Assembly: GCF_015547515.1 (NCBI RefSeq)
Contig: NZ_JADMVE010000006.1
Location: 142,609-206,608, forward strand
DNA length: 64,000 nucleotides
DNA from: Eubacterium sp. 1001713B170207_170306_E7
GTDB taxonomy: Bacteria; Bacillota; Clostridia; Eubacteriales; Eubacteriaceae
Direction: 5' to 3'
Every line of letters starts with the position of its first letter. The first letter of the stretch is position 1. Shown piece by piece: positions 24,435-34,061 of this stretch. The notes below the pieces were generated by a model. The model did not search any database, was not told the DNA's origin, and worked only from the letters and a program-made list of their open reading frames with translations. Both the position numbers and the translations under genes were made by a program.

Positions 24435-24789
24435 CCCGACAATCGCACTTCGGCGTGATGTTCATAATTTGCTTAAAATGGCTCATAACCGCGTTTCATA
24501 TGTTAAGGCTAGTAAGAATACTCAATATCCTTATATCGTCTATAAAATAAGCGATATGGGGGATTCAAAAAAGCTGGAACTGGACTATTGGGACAGGAAC
24601 AGCGATTCCACAAAAATTGAGACGATGGCCGACGATGTAAAGGGAATTTTAGACCAATGTGTTTTAACAAATGAACAACACTGCCTAGTTTTTTATCATG
24701 GACAGGATCGGCAGCCATTAACGGATGATGATCCGCAGATTTTAAGAATTAACGAGTCTTATGAGATTCGCTATTTCGGAAAGGATTGA
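24418..24789 (+). CDS. tail completion/terminator protein
   Basis: This protein of about 120 aa probably caps the tail tube (SPP1 gp17-like/DUF3168-type position). GTG 24418 is chosen from its 6-bp spacing to AGGAGG (24406-24411). GTG 24421 or ATG 24427 are alternatives in the same frame. The order connector, closure, gp10, terminator, tail tube is the standard siphovirus order. Confidence 0.65.
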   Translation: MVLMDSPTIALRRDVHNLLKMAHNRVSYVKASKNTQYPYIVYKISDMGDSKKLELDYWDRNSDSTKIETMADDVKGILDQCVLTNEQHCLVFYHGQDRQPLTDDDPQILRINESYEIRYFGKD

Positions 24790-24791
24790 GA

Positions 24792-25646
24792 ATGAGCAGA
24801 GGAAAAGTAACCACAGGTTACAATCCAAAGACAAAAGACCACCTGCATTTGAACGCAGGTGCAATTTTTAAAAATTTTGAAGTGGGTGTTGATACCTACG
24901 AATCGGCAAGGGCATCAGGCAAGCTGATCGGGGCCACCCAGGGAGGTAATGAATTTAAAGCTGTCGCGGAAGTGCGTCAAATTGAAATTGATGGGCTGCC
25001 GGGCCGGGCAAAAGGGGCAGAGGTAATTGACAGCTGGGAGGTTTCCCAGATGGCAAATTTTGTTGAAACGACCCCAGATATTATTACGATGGCTTTAGGC
25101 GCAGCTACCATTGATAGTGATACGAATGGAACATACCACATTATAAAGGGTAAAAACAATATTGAAGATGAAGATTATATTGATAACATCACCTATATTG
25201 GGACTATTTCGGGTTCTGAACGGCCTGTTATTATCCAGACGCTAAATGCCTTGAGCACTGATGGCCTGGATATTAAAACAGAGGACAAAAAAGAAGGCGT
25301 TATCGCAGCTACCTTTTATGGACATTATGAGGATGATGGCAGCGGAAACATTGATTCACCACCCTATATTATTTATTACCCGAAAGGCGATAATGTCGAA
25401 AAGCCCGTTGCATCGGTTAAGGGAGGCACTTATACCGCTGGAAAAAGCGTAACGCTGAGCTGTGCAGATTCCGGCGCAACCATCCGGTATACAACCAATG
25501 GTTTTGAACCGGATGGCAGCAGTGATGAGTACACCACAGCCATTTCAATTTCAAAAAACACAATTTTAAAGGCAAAAGCCTTTAAATCGGGTAAGGCTGA
25601 CAGCCCAACGCTCACAGAAACCTATATTATTAAATCTGGATCATAA
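24792..25646 (+). CDS. major tail tube protein with C-terminal Ig-like domain
   Basis: This 284-aa tail-tube subunit has core residues of about 1-200 (GAIFKNFEVGVDTYESARASGKLIGATQGG ... EVRQIEIDGLPGRAKGAEVIDSWE). The C-terminal ~75 residues (GGTYTAGKSVTLSCADSGATIRYTTNG ... KNTILKAKAFKSGKADSP) match the chitobiase/FN3-like Ig fold that decorates many phage tails. ATG 24792 is preferred to the TTG two codons earlier. The decoration would be exposed on the tail surface. Confidence 0.85.
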   Translation: MSRGKVTTGYNPKTKDHLHLNAGAIFKNFEVGVDTYESARASGKLIGATQGGNEFKAVAEVRQIEIDGLPGRAKGAEVIDSWEVSQMANFVETTPDIITMALGAATIDSDTNGTYHIIKGKNNIEDEDYIDNITYIGTISGSERPVIIQTLNALSTDGLDIKTEDKKEGVIAATFYGHYEDDGSGNIDSPPYIIYYPKGDNVEKPVASVKGGTYTAGKSVTLSCADSGATIRYTTNGFEPDGSSDEYTTAISISKNTILKAKAFKSGKADSPTLTETYIIKSGS

Positions 25647-25657
25647 GGAGAAAAAAT

Positions 25658-26047
25658 ATGGCAGTAAGAAAGTTAAATTTAAAAGATGTATTCAAGTTCA
25701 GCCGCTTGGTAAAAAAGACAGGTGCAAAGGCAGATATGCTGGCGGCATTCAAGGAAATCAGCAGCGACGGCGAAATGGCACAGACGGAACTGGGCATTCA
25801 TTATGCCTTTATTTTTTTGGAAATCTTTTCCAAAGATGGCTGTGAGGAAGATTTATACGATCTGCTTTCCGGTCCGCTGGATTGCTCAAAAAGCGATGTG
25901 CCAAATATGGAATTAACAGAGCTCGCAGAAAAACTGTTCGAGGTTGCAAGTGTCGATGAGTGGAAAGCTTTTTTCAAGAAGGCAGTTCCTTCGACACCAT
26001 CGAAGTCGGAGAGCTGCTTGCCCGAAAATATAATCTCAGCTATGTAA
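25658..26047 (+). CDS. tail assembly chaperone (gpG-like)
   Basis: This 129-aa chaperone coats the tape measure protein during tail assembly. The stop of the zero-frame product is at 26047. A slippery T-TTT-TTC at 25969-25975 allows a -1 shift into the overlapping frame that runs to 26310, giving the longer gpGT-like fusion. Position between tail tube and tape measure is diagnostic. The RBS is AAGGAGAA. Confidence 0.85.
   Translation: MAVRKLNLKDVFKFSRLVKKTGAKADMLAAFKEISSDGEMAQTELGIHYAFIFLEIFSKDGCEEDLYDLLSGPLDCSKSDVPNMELTELAEKLFEVASVDEWKAFFKKAVPSTPSKSESCLPENIISAM
25969..25975 (+). promoter_or_regulatory. programmed -1 frameshift slippery heptamer
   Basis: The heptamer T TTT TTC fits X XXY YYZ in the zero frame of the chaperone gene. 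After slipping, translation continues as Q-E-G-S-S in the -1 frame. No clear pseudoknot was identified downstream by eye. Confidence 0.75.
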
Positions 26048-26310
26048 TGCCCTTGGAGTTTTCCGAAGGCATTTCTTTTATCCGAAAAGCCTTTGAAAAG
26101 GAAAATGAACAGCGATTATGGGATTTATATATTGCTCAGTTTCCATATATGGACAAAGAAACGTTTATATCCTTTGAGGATTACAAAAAGCAGTTAATGG
26201 CAAAACCAAGTGCACAAATAAATAAACCACAGTCTAAAGAGCAGATTCTTGAAAGCGTAGAAGCCATAATAAATCTGACGGTGAAGGGTGGTGATCCACT
26301 TGGCGTTTGA
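25975..26310 (+). CDS. frameshift extension of tail assembly chaperone (gpT-like part)
   Basis: This is the open frame used after the -1 shift, about 111 aa (EGSSFDTIEVGELLARKYNLSYVMPLEFSEGISFIRKAFEKENEQ...). It has no good independent start or ribosome-binding site, which supports production only by frameshifting. In lambda the T domain binds the tape measure or tail tube protein. It overlaps the tape-measure start by about 10 bp. Confidence 0.75.
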   Translation, partial: QEGSSFDTIEVGELLARKYNLSYVMPLEFSEGISFIRKAFEKENEQRLWDLYIAQFPYMDKETFISFEDYKKQLMAKPSAQINKPQSKEQILESVEAIINLTVKGGDPLGV

Positions 26311-28384
26311 AATTTTTAAACTGTTCGGTTCTATTTTCGTGGATACCAGCCAGGCGAAAAATGAAATGGACCAGGCTGGTACCAATGCAGAACGGTTAGG
26401 CAAAAATTTTAAGACCGTTGCTGACAAGGCCGGAGCTTTTGGTCAAGCAGTGACCAATGCAGGGAAAAAGCTTACTTTAGGGCTCACAACGCCAATTGTC
26501 GGTGCGGGCACTGCTGCTTTTAAACTTGCATCTGATTATAATGAATCTTTCTCAAAGATGGAGCAGGTGTTTAAGGGCAACAGTGGAAAAATTGAGGATT
26601 GGGCTAAAAACTCAATTAAGCAGTTTGGGATGGCTAAAGAAACCGCGTATGGTATGGTTTCGACATTTGGGGATATGTCCTTGTCAATGGGGCTGAGCTC
26701 AGACGAAGCGGTAAGTATGTCCACATCTGTCGCTGGTTTGGCAGCGGATATGGCTTCGTTCCACAATGTCAGCTTGGATGTAGCCCAAACAGCACTCAAT
26801 TCTATCTGGACAGGTGAAACAGAATCTCTTAAACAGTTTGGTATTGTCATGACGCAGACAAACCTTGACGCTTTTGCCTTATCCCAGGGGCTTGGAAAAA
26901 CCTATAGTCAGATGTCCCAGGCAGAACAGGTACAGCTAAGATATGCCTACGTCATGAGTGTCACGAGTAATGCGCAAGGCGATTTTGCCCGAACAAATGA
27001 CCAGACGGCAAACCAGATGCGTATTTTTACAGAAGGACTGAAGGAGCTTGGCGCAAGCATCGGACAAGTGCTGCTGCCCATGATTACACCCATTATTCAG
27101 AAATTGAACGAATGGGTGCAGAAGCTATCAGCAATGGATGAAGGACAGAAAAAATTTATTGTTACCATTGCAGGAGTTGTGGCGGCTATTGGGCCGCTGC
27201 TCTTAATTTTGGGGAGCATGGCAAATGCAGTATCAAGCATCGCGGGTTTGTTTGCAACGGGAGGGATATTTAACAGTGCCCTTGGAGCGACAACGGCGGC
27301 TGCTGGAATGACCGCAGAATCAACAGTAGGCTTAGGCTCAGCATTGGGAACATTGCTTGGTCCCGTCGCACTAGTTGTAGCGGCCATTGCGGGGGTTATT
27401 GCTATTTTAGTAGGTGCCTGGCAGCAGTCAGAAGCTTTCAGAAATGCAGTAGGCACTCTGATTGAGACAATACAGCTCAAGCTACAAGATGCAATGGCAA
27501 GAATACAAGAGGCTCTGGCACCAGGGATACTTGCTTTTCAGAATTTCTTTGCTATTATCGGTCCGATATTACAACAGATTGGGGACTTTATCGGAAATAA
27601 TATCGTCCCAATGATTAGCTGGTTTATGACATCTTTCATTGACGCTTTTACGGCTGTAATTACAGCGGCCGCGCCTTTCCTGGAAGTGATTGGAAACATC
27701 GCTTCATTTATTGGAAATATGGTGGGCTTTGTATTTGCGCTTTTAAACGGTGACTGGGCTTCGGCCTGGCAATTTGCTCAAAATATGGTTCAAAACGTCG
27801 TGGGCGTAATTACTGGACTGTTCAACACAATGTTGTCCGTTGGAACGTCTATTGTAGGCGGTATTTATAATGCTTTTGTGGGCGGTTTCAATTCTCTCCG
27901 TGATAGTGTCGTTGGCACGATTCAAAATTTGCATGACCGTGTGGTTGGTGTATTTAATACCATCAAAGGCGTGTTTAGTGGAGAATTACCTTTTCCCAGA
28001 ATAAAGCTGCCTCATGTTAATATCTCTGGGTCGTTTTCCTTGAACCCACCACGAGCGCCCCACTTTGGAATTGAATGGTATGCAAAAGGGGCTGTATTAA
28101 ATGATCCTACAGTTTTCGGGTTTAACGGCCCTAATGCCATGATTGGCGGTGAAGCAGGACCAGAAGCAATATCGCCAATTAGTACATTGCAAGCGTATAT
28201 ACGTGAAGCTGTTAATGATAATAATACTAAAATTTTAGTAATTTTACAGGCTATTTATGAATTGCTTGTTCAGTATTTTCCTGAATTTGGTAAACAGCCT
28301 ATTATTGGTGCTGACGCAGTAGGCGTTATCACTGATGAGGCTTCAGCCTTTTTAGGTATGAGTAGTAGGAGGGTTAAAAAATGA
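26300..28384 (+). CDS. tape measure protein
   Basis: This 694-aa protein sets tail length and takes part in DNA ejection. The N-terminus FELFGSIFVDTSQAKNEMDQAG-like coiled region, hydrophobic glycine/alanine helices in the middle (IVTIAGVVAAIGPLLLILGSMA, VALVVAAIAGVIAILVGAW) and a C-terminal GEAGPEAISP motif are typical. TTG 26300 is favoured, giving an MAFEIFKLFGSIFVD start behind AAGGGTGGTGAT. The last ~190 bp are distinctly AT-rich. Confidence 0.92.
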   Translation: MAFEIFKLFGSIFVDTSQAKNEMDQAGTNAERLGKNFKTVADKAGAFGQAVTNAGKKLTLGLTTPIVGAGTAAFKLASDYNESFSKMEQVFKGNSGKIEDWAKNSIKQFGMAKETAYGMVSTFGDMSLSMGLSSDEAVSMSTSVAGLAADMASFHNVSLDVAQTALNSIWTGETESLKQFGIVMTQTNLDAFALSQGLGKTYSQMSQAEQVQLRYAYVMSVTSNAQGDFARTNDQTANQMRIFTEGLKELGASIGQVLLPMITPIIQKLNEWVQKLSAMDEGQKKFIVTIAGVVAAIGPLLLILGSMANAVSSIAGLFATGGIFNSALGATTAAAGMTAESTVGLGSALGTLLGPVALVVAAIAGVIAILVGAWQQSEAFRNAVGTLIETIQLKLQDAMARIQEALAPGILAFQNFFAIIGPILQQIGDFIGNNIVPMISWFMTSFIDAFTAVITAAAPFLEVIGNIASFIGNMVGFVFALLNGDWASAWQFAQNMVQNVVGVITGLFNTMLSVGTSIVGGIYNAFVGGFNSLRDSVVGTIQNLHDRVVGVFNTIKGVFSGELPFPRIKLPHVNISGSFSLNPPRAPHFGIEWYAKGAVLNDPTVFGFNGPNAMIGGEAGPEAISPISTLQAYIREAVNDNNTKILVILQAIYELLVQYFPEFGKQPIIGADAVGVITDEASAFLGMSSRRVKK

Positions 28385-29082
28385 AAATTGATAATATAAA
28401 TATATCAAGATATGGAGCTAGGCAAAAGAGCTGCTCTATACAGCCCTCGGAAATTATTAATGAATCCGAAAAAATCAATGGAAGTATAAGTCCTGTATTT
28501 TTTCGTTCAGAGATAGGTATTAAAACATTAAAAATCGAATTGCTTTTCCAAGCGAAGCGTTCAGAAGAAATAGAAAAAAATATTTCGGACTGTACAGCCT
28601 TGCTTTTGGAACCGCGAGTAATCAAAATAGACTATCAAAATTTTCTTTACTCAGTTATTTTAACAAAAGTTGATAGTAAAAATGAAGTCAAGTCTGGTGT
28701 TGCTTCTATTGTAACCTATACTTTCATCGGCTATGCCTGCGGCACCCGGAAAAAAATGGATTTTAACCAGGCCTTAACCGCTGAGTGGAAGATAAAAGGA
28801 AACATCCCCAGCAGCGCCGTTGTGAGCATCACGCCGACACTCAGCATCCAGTCCGCAACATTGACGGGCTTTTCCGATGATCCGATCACGATCCGGAACC
28901 TGAAAAAGGACCAGGCCGTGATCCTGGACGGGGAAGCCGGGACCGTTACCGAGGCCGGGCAGAATAAATTTAAAGATGTGGATTTGTGGGAGTTTCCAAG
29001 GCTGCTGCCTGGTATGCAGTCCTTTGGCTGTAGCCATAACGGCTTAAAAATTCACATTGAATACAACCCAAGATATTTATAA
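28381..29082 (+). CDS. distal tail protein (Dit-like)
   Basis: This 233-aa protein is the hub between tail tube and Tal/fibres (Siphovirus tail component family). The first ~118 residues are coded by AT-rich DNA with A/T-ending codons, and the remainder by clearly GC-richer DNA (switch near 28735-28745). This suggests a recombination joint inside the gene at the domain boundary. It overlaps the tape-measure stop by four bases. Confidence 0.8.
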   Translation: MKIDNINISRYGARQKSCSIQPSEIINESEKINGSISPVFFRSEIGIKTLKIELLFQAKRSEEIEKNISDCTALLLEPRVIKIDYQNFLYSVILTKVDSKNEVKSGVASIVTYTFIGYACGTRKKMDFNQALTAEWKIKGNIPSSAVVSITPTLSIQSATLTGFSDDPITIRNLKKDQAVILDGEAGTVTEAGQNKFKDVDLWEFPRLLPGMQSFGCSHNGLKIHIEYNPRYL

Positions 29083-29093
29083 AGGAGAACCCC

Positions 29094-29360
29094 ATGTTAG
29101 ATAAAACCATTACCGAGTTTAAACTTACCAACAAAAGCACCATTGACGGGAAGCTGGTCAAAAGCTTCCAGGCCGTGGTGGATACCCAGAACCCTGAGAC
29201 GCTGCGCTTTTCGCACAGTACCGTATTGGACCAGGACCTGTACAAGGCCAACCGCGCCGAAATCCGTAAAGACGAATCTGATTTTGAAGATGAAGCCTAC
29301 GCGTTCCAGGACAACCTGATCGCGGAAAGGAGAAAGACCCATGAAGCAGAAAATGTGTAA
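29094..29360 (+). CDS. small tail-region protein, unknown
   Basis: This 88-aa acidic protein lies between Dit and Tal. No family is recognised. It has a strong AAAGGAGAACCCC site and overlaps the next start by 20 bp. Position suggests a tail-assembly or baseplate role, but nothing in its sequence proves it. Confidence 0.55.
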   Translation: MLDKTITEFKLTNKSTIDGKLVKSFQAVVDTQNPETLRFSHSTVLDQDLYKANRAEIRKDESDFEDEAYAFQDNLIAERRKTHEAENV

Positions 29361-29739
29361 CGCCGAGATCAACACCCATGTAATCGCCATGATGAAGGTA
29401 TCGAAAAAGAAATTTTCCCCGGTGATCAACGTGGCCATTACAAGGAATTTCCGCGAGATCGGGAAACTAAATGACGATGTCCTTGAGGAGCGGAAAAAAC
29501 TGGAGGCCGAGTACCTGGAAACCGAAGAAAGCGGAAGAATCGTCCTGACAGAGAGCGGCGAACCCGTTCCCAGGGAAGGGAAAAGCCTAAAAGATTATTT
29601 TAAGCAAGTCCAGGAAATTCTGGACGCTGAAACCGAAGTGGAGATCCAGACCGTCCCGATGGTCAAAATATCCAAAGAAAAAGAAGCCACTGCCAACGAC
29701 CTGATCCTTTTAGATTTTATGATCGACGACAGCGAATAA
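29341..29739 (+). CDS. tail-region protein, unknown
   Basis: This 132-aa protein is helix-rich, with a lysine-rich beginning and a charged central part (DDVLEERKKLEAEYLETEESG). GAAAGGAGAAAGACC precedes the ATG. It lies between Dit and the Tal gene and ends 20 bp before it. No family is recognised. Confidence 0.55.
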   Translation: MKQKMCNAEINTHVIAMMKVSKKKFSPVINVAITRNFREIGKLNDDVLEERKKLEAEYLETEESGRIVLTESGEPVPREGKSLKDYFKQVQEILDAETEVEIQTVPMVKISKEKEATANDLILLDFMIDDSE

Positions 29740-29759
29740 GGGCAGAAAGGAGCTGAAAC

Positions 29760-32700
29760 ATGCTGATACAGCTCTTTGATAAAAACACCAGAGAACCCAC
29801 CGGGTACCTGAGACACGCAAAGGAAATCAAGCTCGAGAGCACGCTTTCCGACGGGGATGAGCGGCTCTCTTTTTTAGTGCCGCGGGATACGGAGGTACAC
29901 AACGAAGATTATTTAAGAACCAAGGATAACGAGTACGTGATTAAGCTGCTCTCCCCACAGTCCGACACCAACTGGATGCCCGTGGAGGCCACCCTGAACA
30001 CCGAGGACTTAGAGGGAAAAGAGTGGAAAGCCTTTGAATCCGTGGAGCAGACCGCCCAGGCCTGCCTGAACCTGGCCTTTGCCGGAACCGGATGGACCGT
30101 CCAGCCCCACGGCGATTTAAAAAAGAAACGGACCATCCGCATGACCGGGAGCAGCTGGGAAGTCTTGCAGCAGGCCCTGAAAACCTACCGCTACGAAACC
30201 CGCCTGGAGGCCAGAGAAAAAGTCTGCCACCTGTACGAGCAGCGCGGCGAGGACAAGGGCGTGTATTTTAAAGACGGCCTGAACCTCAAAAAGCTGGCCG
30301 TCCAGAGCGACAGCTATGACTTTTATACCCGCATCCGTCCCGAGGGCAAGGAAGGCCTGACCATTGCAGACATCAACGATGGCCGGGACTACCTGGAAAA
30401 CCACGGCTACAGCACCAAAGTTAAGACCCTGTACTGGAAAGATGAGCGGTACACCGTGGCCCAGAACCTGAAAGAGGATGCCGAGGACAAGCTGGCCGAG
30501 CTGGCCGCCCCGGCCGTGGCCTATACCACCGAAGTCCGGGACCTGGCCGCCATGAAGCCTGAAACCTATACGATACTGAGCTATGGCATCGGTGACACAA
30601 TTACTTTGATCGACAAAGCCACCCTGACCCATGAGGAACAGCGGATCGTGAAGCTGGTCCGGTATCCGGACACCCCATGGAAAAACACCTGTGAGATTGC
30701 CAACCGGGCCGCGAGTTTTGACACCGTCCAGCAGGAGCAGAGCAGCGTCAACACCACGGTGAATAACATCACATCAACCAATGACCTGATTGCCGCGTCC
30801 GCCCTGGACGGTGTGATCGAGTCCAGTAGTTTTGGCCAGCTCATCGTCCAGGACCTGACCGCCGTAACCGCGCGGATCGGCCATCTGGAAGCAACCACTG
30901 CCGAGATCACCGAGCTTTACGCCAAGAAAGCCTATGTATCCGAGCTTTTAGCTGGATATGCCAAAATCACCGAACTGGACGTTACCAACGCCCGGATCGA
31001 AAATGCCGAGATCAAGGTGGCTGACATCGAGACCCTGGTCAACGGAAACCTGACCAGTGATAACATCCTGTCCCTGATCCTCACCTCCGATAAAGTGACC
31101 GCCGACACCCTGTTTGTCAAAACACAGATCGCCAGCAAAATTGCCGTCAACGATCTGGTGGCCGGAACCATCTACACCGAAAAGCAAAAGATTATGTCCG
31201 AGGATGGCGCGCTGGTGATCCAGGGGCCGACCATGCAGTTTAAAGACGAAAACAGCAAGGTCAGGATGCAGATCGGGCGGGATGCCTACGGCCATTTTAA
31301 CTTTATCCTAATCGGCGAGGACCCGACAAAGGGCGCGATCCTGGACCAGGACGGCATCCATACCGGAGCCGTACCCGACGGGCTGATCGTGGATATTATG
31401 ATCGCAGACAACGCCAATATTGGCGGGAATAAGATCAATATTCCCAGCCTGGTCACCGAGATCAACGGCAACACCGAAACCATCAAAAGCAGCCTGATCG
31501 CATACGATCCAACCGGGCAGACCCTGGACGTATTTCTGGGACAGCTCAAAACCACCACCGACAACCTGGACGGCATCACCGAGAGCCTGGAAACCAGTAT
31601 CGGCATCCAGCAGGGCAAGATCGACGGCCTGATCTCCGATTCCGTGATCGTGAACAGCGACGGTACCACCACCAAGCTGAAAGACGCGTTCACCAGCTTT
31701 AAAATCACGCTGGACGGCCTTCAGATCACGGTCACCGATCATGAGAGCCGCTTCGGGGACTACGCCACCACCAGCGCCATGACCAGCGCCATCACCCAGG
31801 CAAAAAACGAAATTTCGACAACCGTGAGCCAGACCTACGCGACAAAAAGCAGTCTGAACAATTACTCCACCACCGAGCAGATGAACAGCGCCATTATCCA
31901 GAAGGGCAACAGCATTTTATCAACGGTGAGCCAGACCTATGTGTCAGAATCCAACATGGAGCAGGTGTTAAGCTTTTATTGGTCAGCCAGTACAACACAG
32001 ACTGCCATTAATCAGAAGGCCGATGAAATTACCCTGTCCGCTTCAAAAAACTATGCGACCAAAACCGAGCAGGAAGGACTGGCAGAACGTATTTCAAGCG
32101 CAGAACTCAAGCTCACCGACAAAGCCATCACACTTGCCGTGAGCAATGGGATCAACGCAGGAAGTCCGGTCAGTACCACCAAGTTCACGCTGGACGGTTC
32201 TGGCGGCACCTTTAAAAACGGCGGGATTAAAATCCAGAACAATCAGGGGACCAATGTTTTATACGCGGACACCAGCGGAAATCTGAAAACTCTGAACATG
32301 ATTGCCGACAACATGACCGCCAATAATATGACCGCTGTAAATGCCTATCTGGATGGCGGGACCATGACTACATACGGCTATTATGGAAGTGAAAAGAAAA
32401 AGGCCATTGACTTCCAGGGCAACTCCATCTATTTTTACAGCCTTATGGCCGCGTCTGGCTCCAGGCTGGCAGGAAAACTGTACAACTGGCAAGGTGCAAG
32501 CTATGACGGTTTAGGGATATGGGGTGCAACCGATAATGGCGGTGCGGTCGTGATTGGCGCAGGATCAAATACCAGTACAGGTATGGGCCTTGTCGTGCGC
32601 GCGACATCCACCACGGCCTATAATTTTAACAACGCTTCCACCGAGAGAATAAAAAGCAATATCCGGGAAATTGACCTGGATGTCAGAAACGTTATTAAAA

Positions 32701-32984
32701 ATGCAAAAATATACGGATATAATCTGAACAGCGAGCGAGAGTTCTACGGAGCGGCCGCGCCAAGGCATTATGGTTTTGTCGTTGAACGTGAAACCCCAGA
32801 ACAGGTTATTTCTATCGAACAGGATGCCGTGGATACCTATACCATGTCAGCCATCAACTGGCAGGCAACCAAAGAAATCTATACGATCACCGAAAATCAC
32901 AAGCTCAGGATTGAGCAGTTAGAACAGGAAAATGCCCAGCTGAGAGCACGCCTACAGGCATTGGAAAATCAAAACGCTGCGTAA
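29760..32984 (+). CDS. tail-associated endopeptidase/tailspike with S74 autoprotease
   Basis: This 1074-aa Tal-type protein has an N-terminal region (about 1-330) like prophage tail endopeptidase/minor structural proteins. Long coiled or beta-helical repeats follow with many AKITELDVTNARIENAEI-like heptads. A C-terminal intramolecular chaperone of the peptidase S74 family completes it. The S74 dyad is visible as Ser and Lys five residues apart in STERIKSNI, with GFVVERETPEQVI and a terminal coiled coil (LEQENAQLRARLQALENQ). Self-cleavage should release the chaperone. Confidence 0.88.
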   Translation: MLIQLFDKNTREPTGYLRHAKEIKLESTLSDGDERLSFLVPRDTEVHNEDYLRTKDNEYVIKLLSPQSDTNWMPVEATLNTEDLEGKEWKAFESVEQTAQACLNLAFAGTGWTVQPHGDLKKKRTIRMTGSSWEVLQQALKTYRYETRLEAREKVCHLYEQRGEDKGVYFKDGLNLKKLAVQSDSYDFYTRIRPEGKEGLTIADINDGRDYLENHGYSTKVKTLYWKDERYTVAQNLKEDAEDKLAELAAPAVAYTTEVRDLAAMKPETYTILSYGIGDTITLIDKATLTHEEQRIVKLVRYPDTPWKNTCEIANRAASFDTVQQEQSSVNTTVNNITSTNDLIAASALDGVIESSSFGQLIVQDLTAVTARIGHLEATTAEITELYAKKAYVSELLAGYAKITELDVTNARIENAEIKVADIETLVNGNLTSDNILSLILTSDKVTADTLFVKTQIASKIAVNDLVAGTIYTEKQKIMSEDGALVIQGPTMQFKDENSKVRMQIGRDAYGHFNFILIGEDPTKGAILDQDGIHTGAVPDGLIVDIMIADNANIGGNKINIPSLVTEINGNTETIKSSLIAYDPTGQTLDVFLGQLKTTTDNLDGITESLETSIGIQQGKIDGLISDSVIVNSDGTTTKLKDAFTSFKITLDGLQITVTDHESRFGDYATTSAMTSAITQAKNEISTTVSQTYATKSSLNNYSTTEQMNSAIIQKGNSILSTVSQTYVSESNMEQVLSFYWSASTTQTAINQKADEITLSASKNYATKTEQEGLAERISSAELKLTDKAITLAVSNGINAGSPVSTTKFTLDGSGGTFKNGGIKIQNNQGTNVLYADTSGNLKTLNMIADNMTANNMTAVNAYLDGGTMTTYGYYGSEKKKAIDFQGNSIYFYSLMAASGSRLAGKLYNWQGASYDGLGIWGATDNGGAVVIGAGSNTSTGMGLVVRATSTTAYNFNNASTERIKSNIREIDLDVRNVIKNAKIYGYNLNSEREFYGAAAPRHYGFVVERETPEQVISIEQDAVDTYTMSAINWQATKEIYTITENHKLRIEQLEQENAQLRARLQALENQNAA

Positions 32985-32997
32985 AGGAGGAAAAAAT

Positions 32998-34050
32998 TTG
33001 CTTGAATTTAGAATAACCGAGCAGAACACCATTCGCGTGGATAACAGTAAAGTCGTTGCCGATTTTACAAAATTTATCGAATTTAAACTGGAACTTCCGG
33101 AAAACTGGCAGGGCCTGACCGTCAACGGCCTGTTTTACCGGGAAGAGGACGAAACGCTGGGAATGGTTGAAAACATCGTGAGCGGCGAAGTGCGAAACCT
33201 GCCGTCTGCGCCCTTTAAGGGAGAAGAATTTGGACAGGATTTTAAAGTGTTCATTTCATTTGTGGGGACCGGAACCGATGGAAAAACCGCCACCAGCTCC
33301 GTCTATGAGTTAACCGTTCATCCGAGCGGTTTGTCTGGAATGAACGTCACGCCGGACGGGGACGAAGAAAACCCCTTCGCCCGTTTTTTAAGACTGGTTG
33401 AGGAAGAACGAAAAAAAGCCGAAGCCAAAGCAGAGGAAGCAGCCGAAAGTGCAAGTGCCGCCGCCGGGGCTGGGGCCGCTGCTGCGGCCAGTGCAAAGAG
33501 TGCCGCCAGTGACGCAGCCAAAGCAGCCATGGATCGTGCCGCCGCGGATCAGGCTGCCGTGGATGCCGCCGCCGCCAAACAGGCAGCTAACCAATCGGCC
33601 ATTGCCGCCGCCGCTTCCAAAGCAGCCGCCGCAGAAAGCGAAAAGAAAACCGCTGCCGACGCAACGAAAACCGGGCAGGATCGGGCCGCTGCCGAAAAGG
33701 CGGCCAGTGATGCCGCCGCAGCAAAGGAAGCCGCAGCACAAGAGGCCGCAGCCGCTGAGCAGTCACGCGTTCAAGCAGACGGCAGTGAACAGAGCGCCGC
33801 GGAAGCCGCCGAGCAAACGCAACAAGATAAAACCGACGCTGATGCCGCTGCGAGCGCAGCAGCGATATCCAAAAGCGAAGCGGCCGAAAAAGCCAGCGCC
33901 GCCGAAAAAGCCGCTGCCGCTGCTGAAAATAGCGAACAAGGTGCTGCCGCGTCGGCAACAGCGGCAGCAGCTTCCGCGACACAGATCGAAAACAGCCTTA
34001 CAGACTATGTCAAAAAAGACACCGTCTATACCATACAAGGCGTATTATAG
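32998..34050 (+). CDS. baseplate/fibre-adaptor protein with alanine-rich coiled coil
   Basis: This 350-aa protein has an N-terminal beta domain (about 1-115, FRITEQNTIRVDNSKVVADFTKFIEFKLELPENWQG) like upper baseplate BppU-type proteins. A long low-complexity alanine, lysine, glutamate and glutamine helix follows (about 125-335), probably a trimeric coiled coil. The start is TTG 32998 with AAAGGAGG. It probably connects the tail tip to the fibres encoded next. The GC-rich repeats make other frames open artificially. Confidence 0.7.
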   Translation: MLEFRITEQNTIRVDNSKVVADFTKFIEFKLELPENWQGLTVNGLFYREEDETLGMVENIVSGEVRNLPSAPFKGEEFGQDFKVFISFVGTGTDGKTATSSVYELTVHPSGLSGMNVTPDGDEENPFARFLRLVEEERKKAEAKAEEAAESASAAAGAGAAAAASAKSAASDAAKAAMDRAAADQAAVDAAAAKQAANQSAIAAAASKAAAAESEKKTAADATKTGQDRAAAEKAASDAAAAKEAAAQEAAAAEQSRVQADGSEQSAAEAAEQTQQDKTDADAAASAAAISKSEAAEKASAAEKAAAAAENSEQGAAASATAAAASATQIENSLTDYVKKDTVYTIQGVL

Positions 34051-34061
34051 GAGGACACAAT

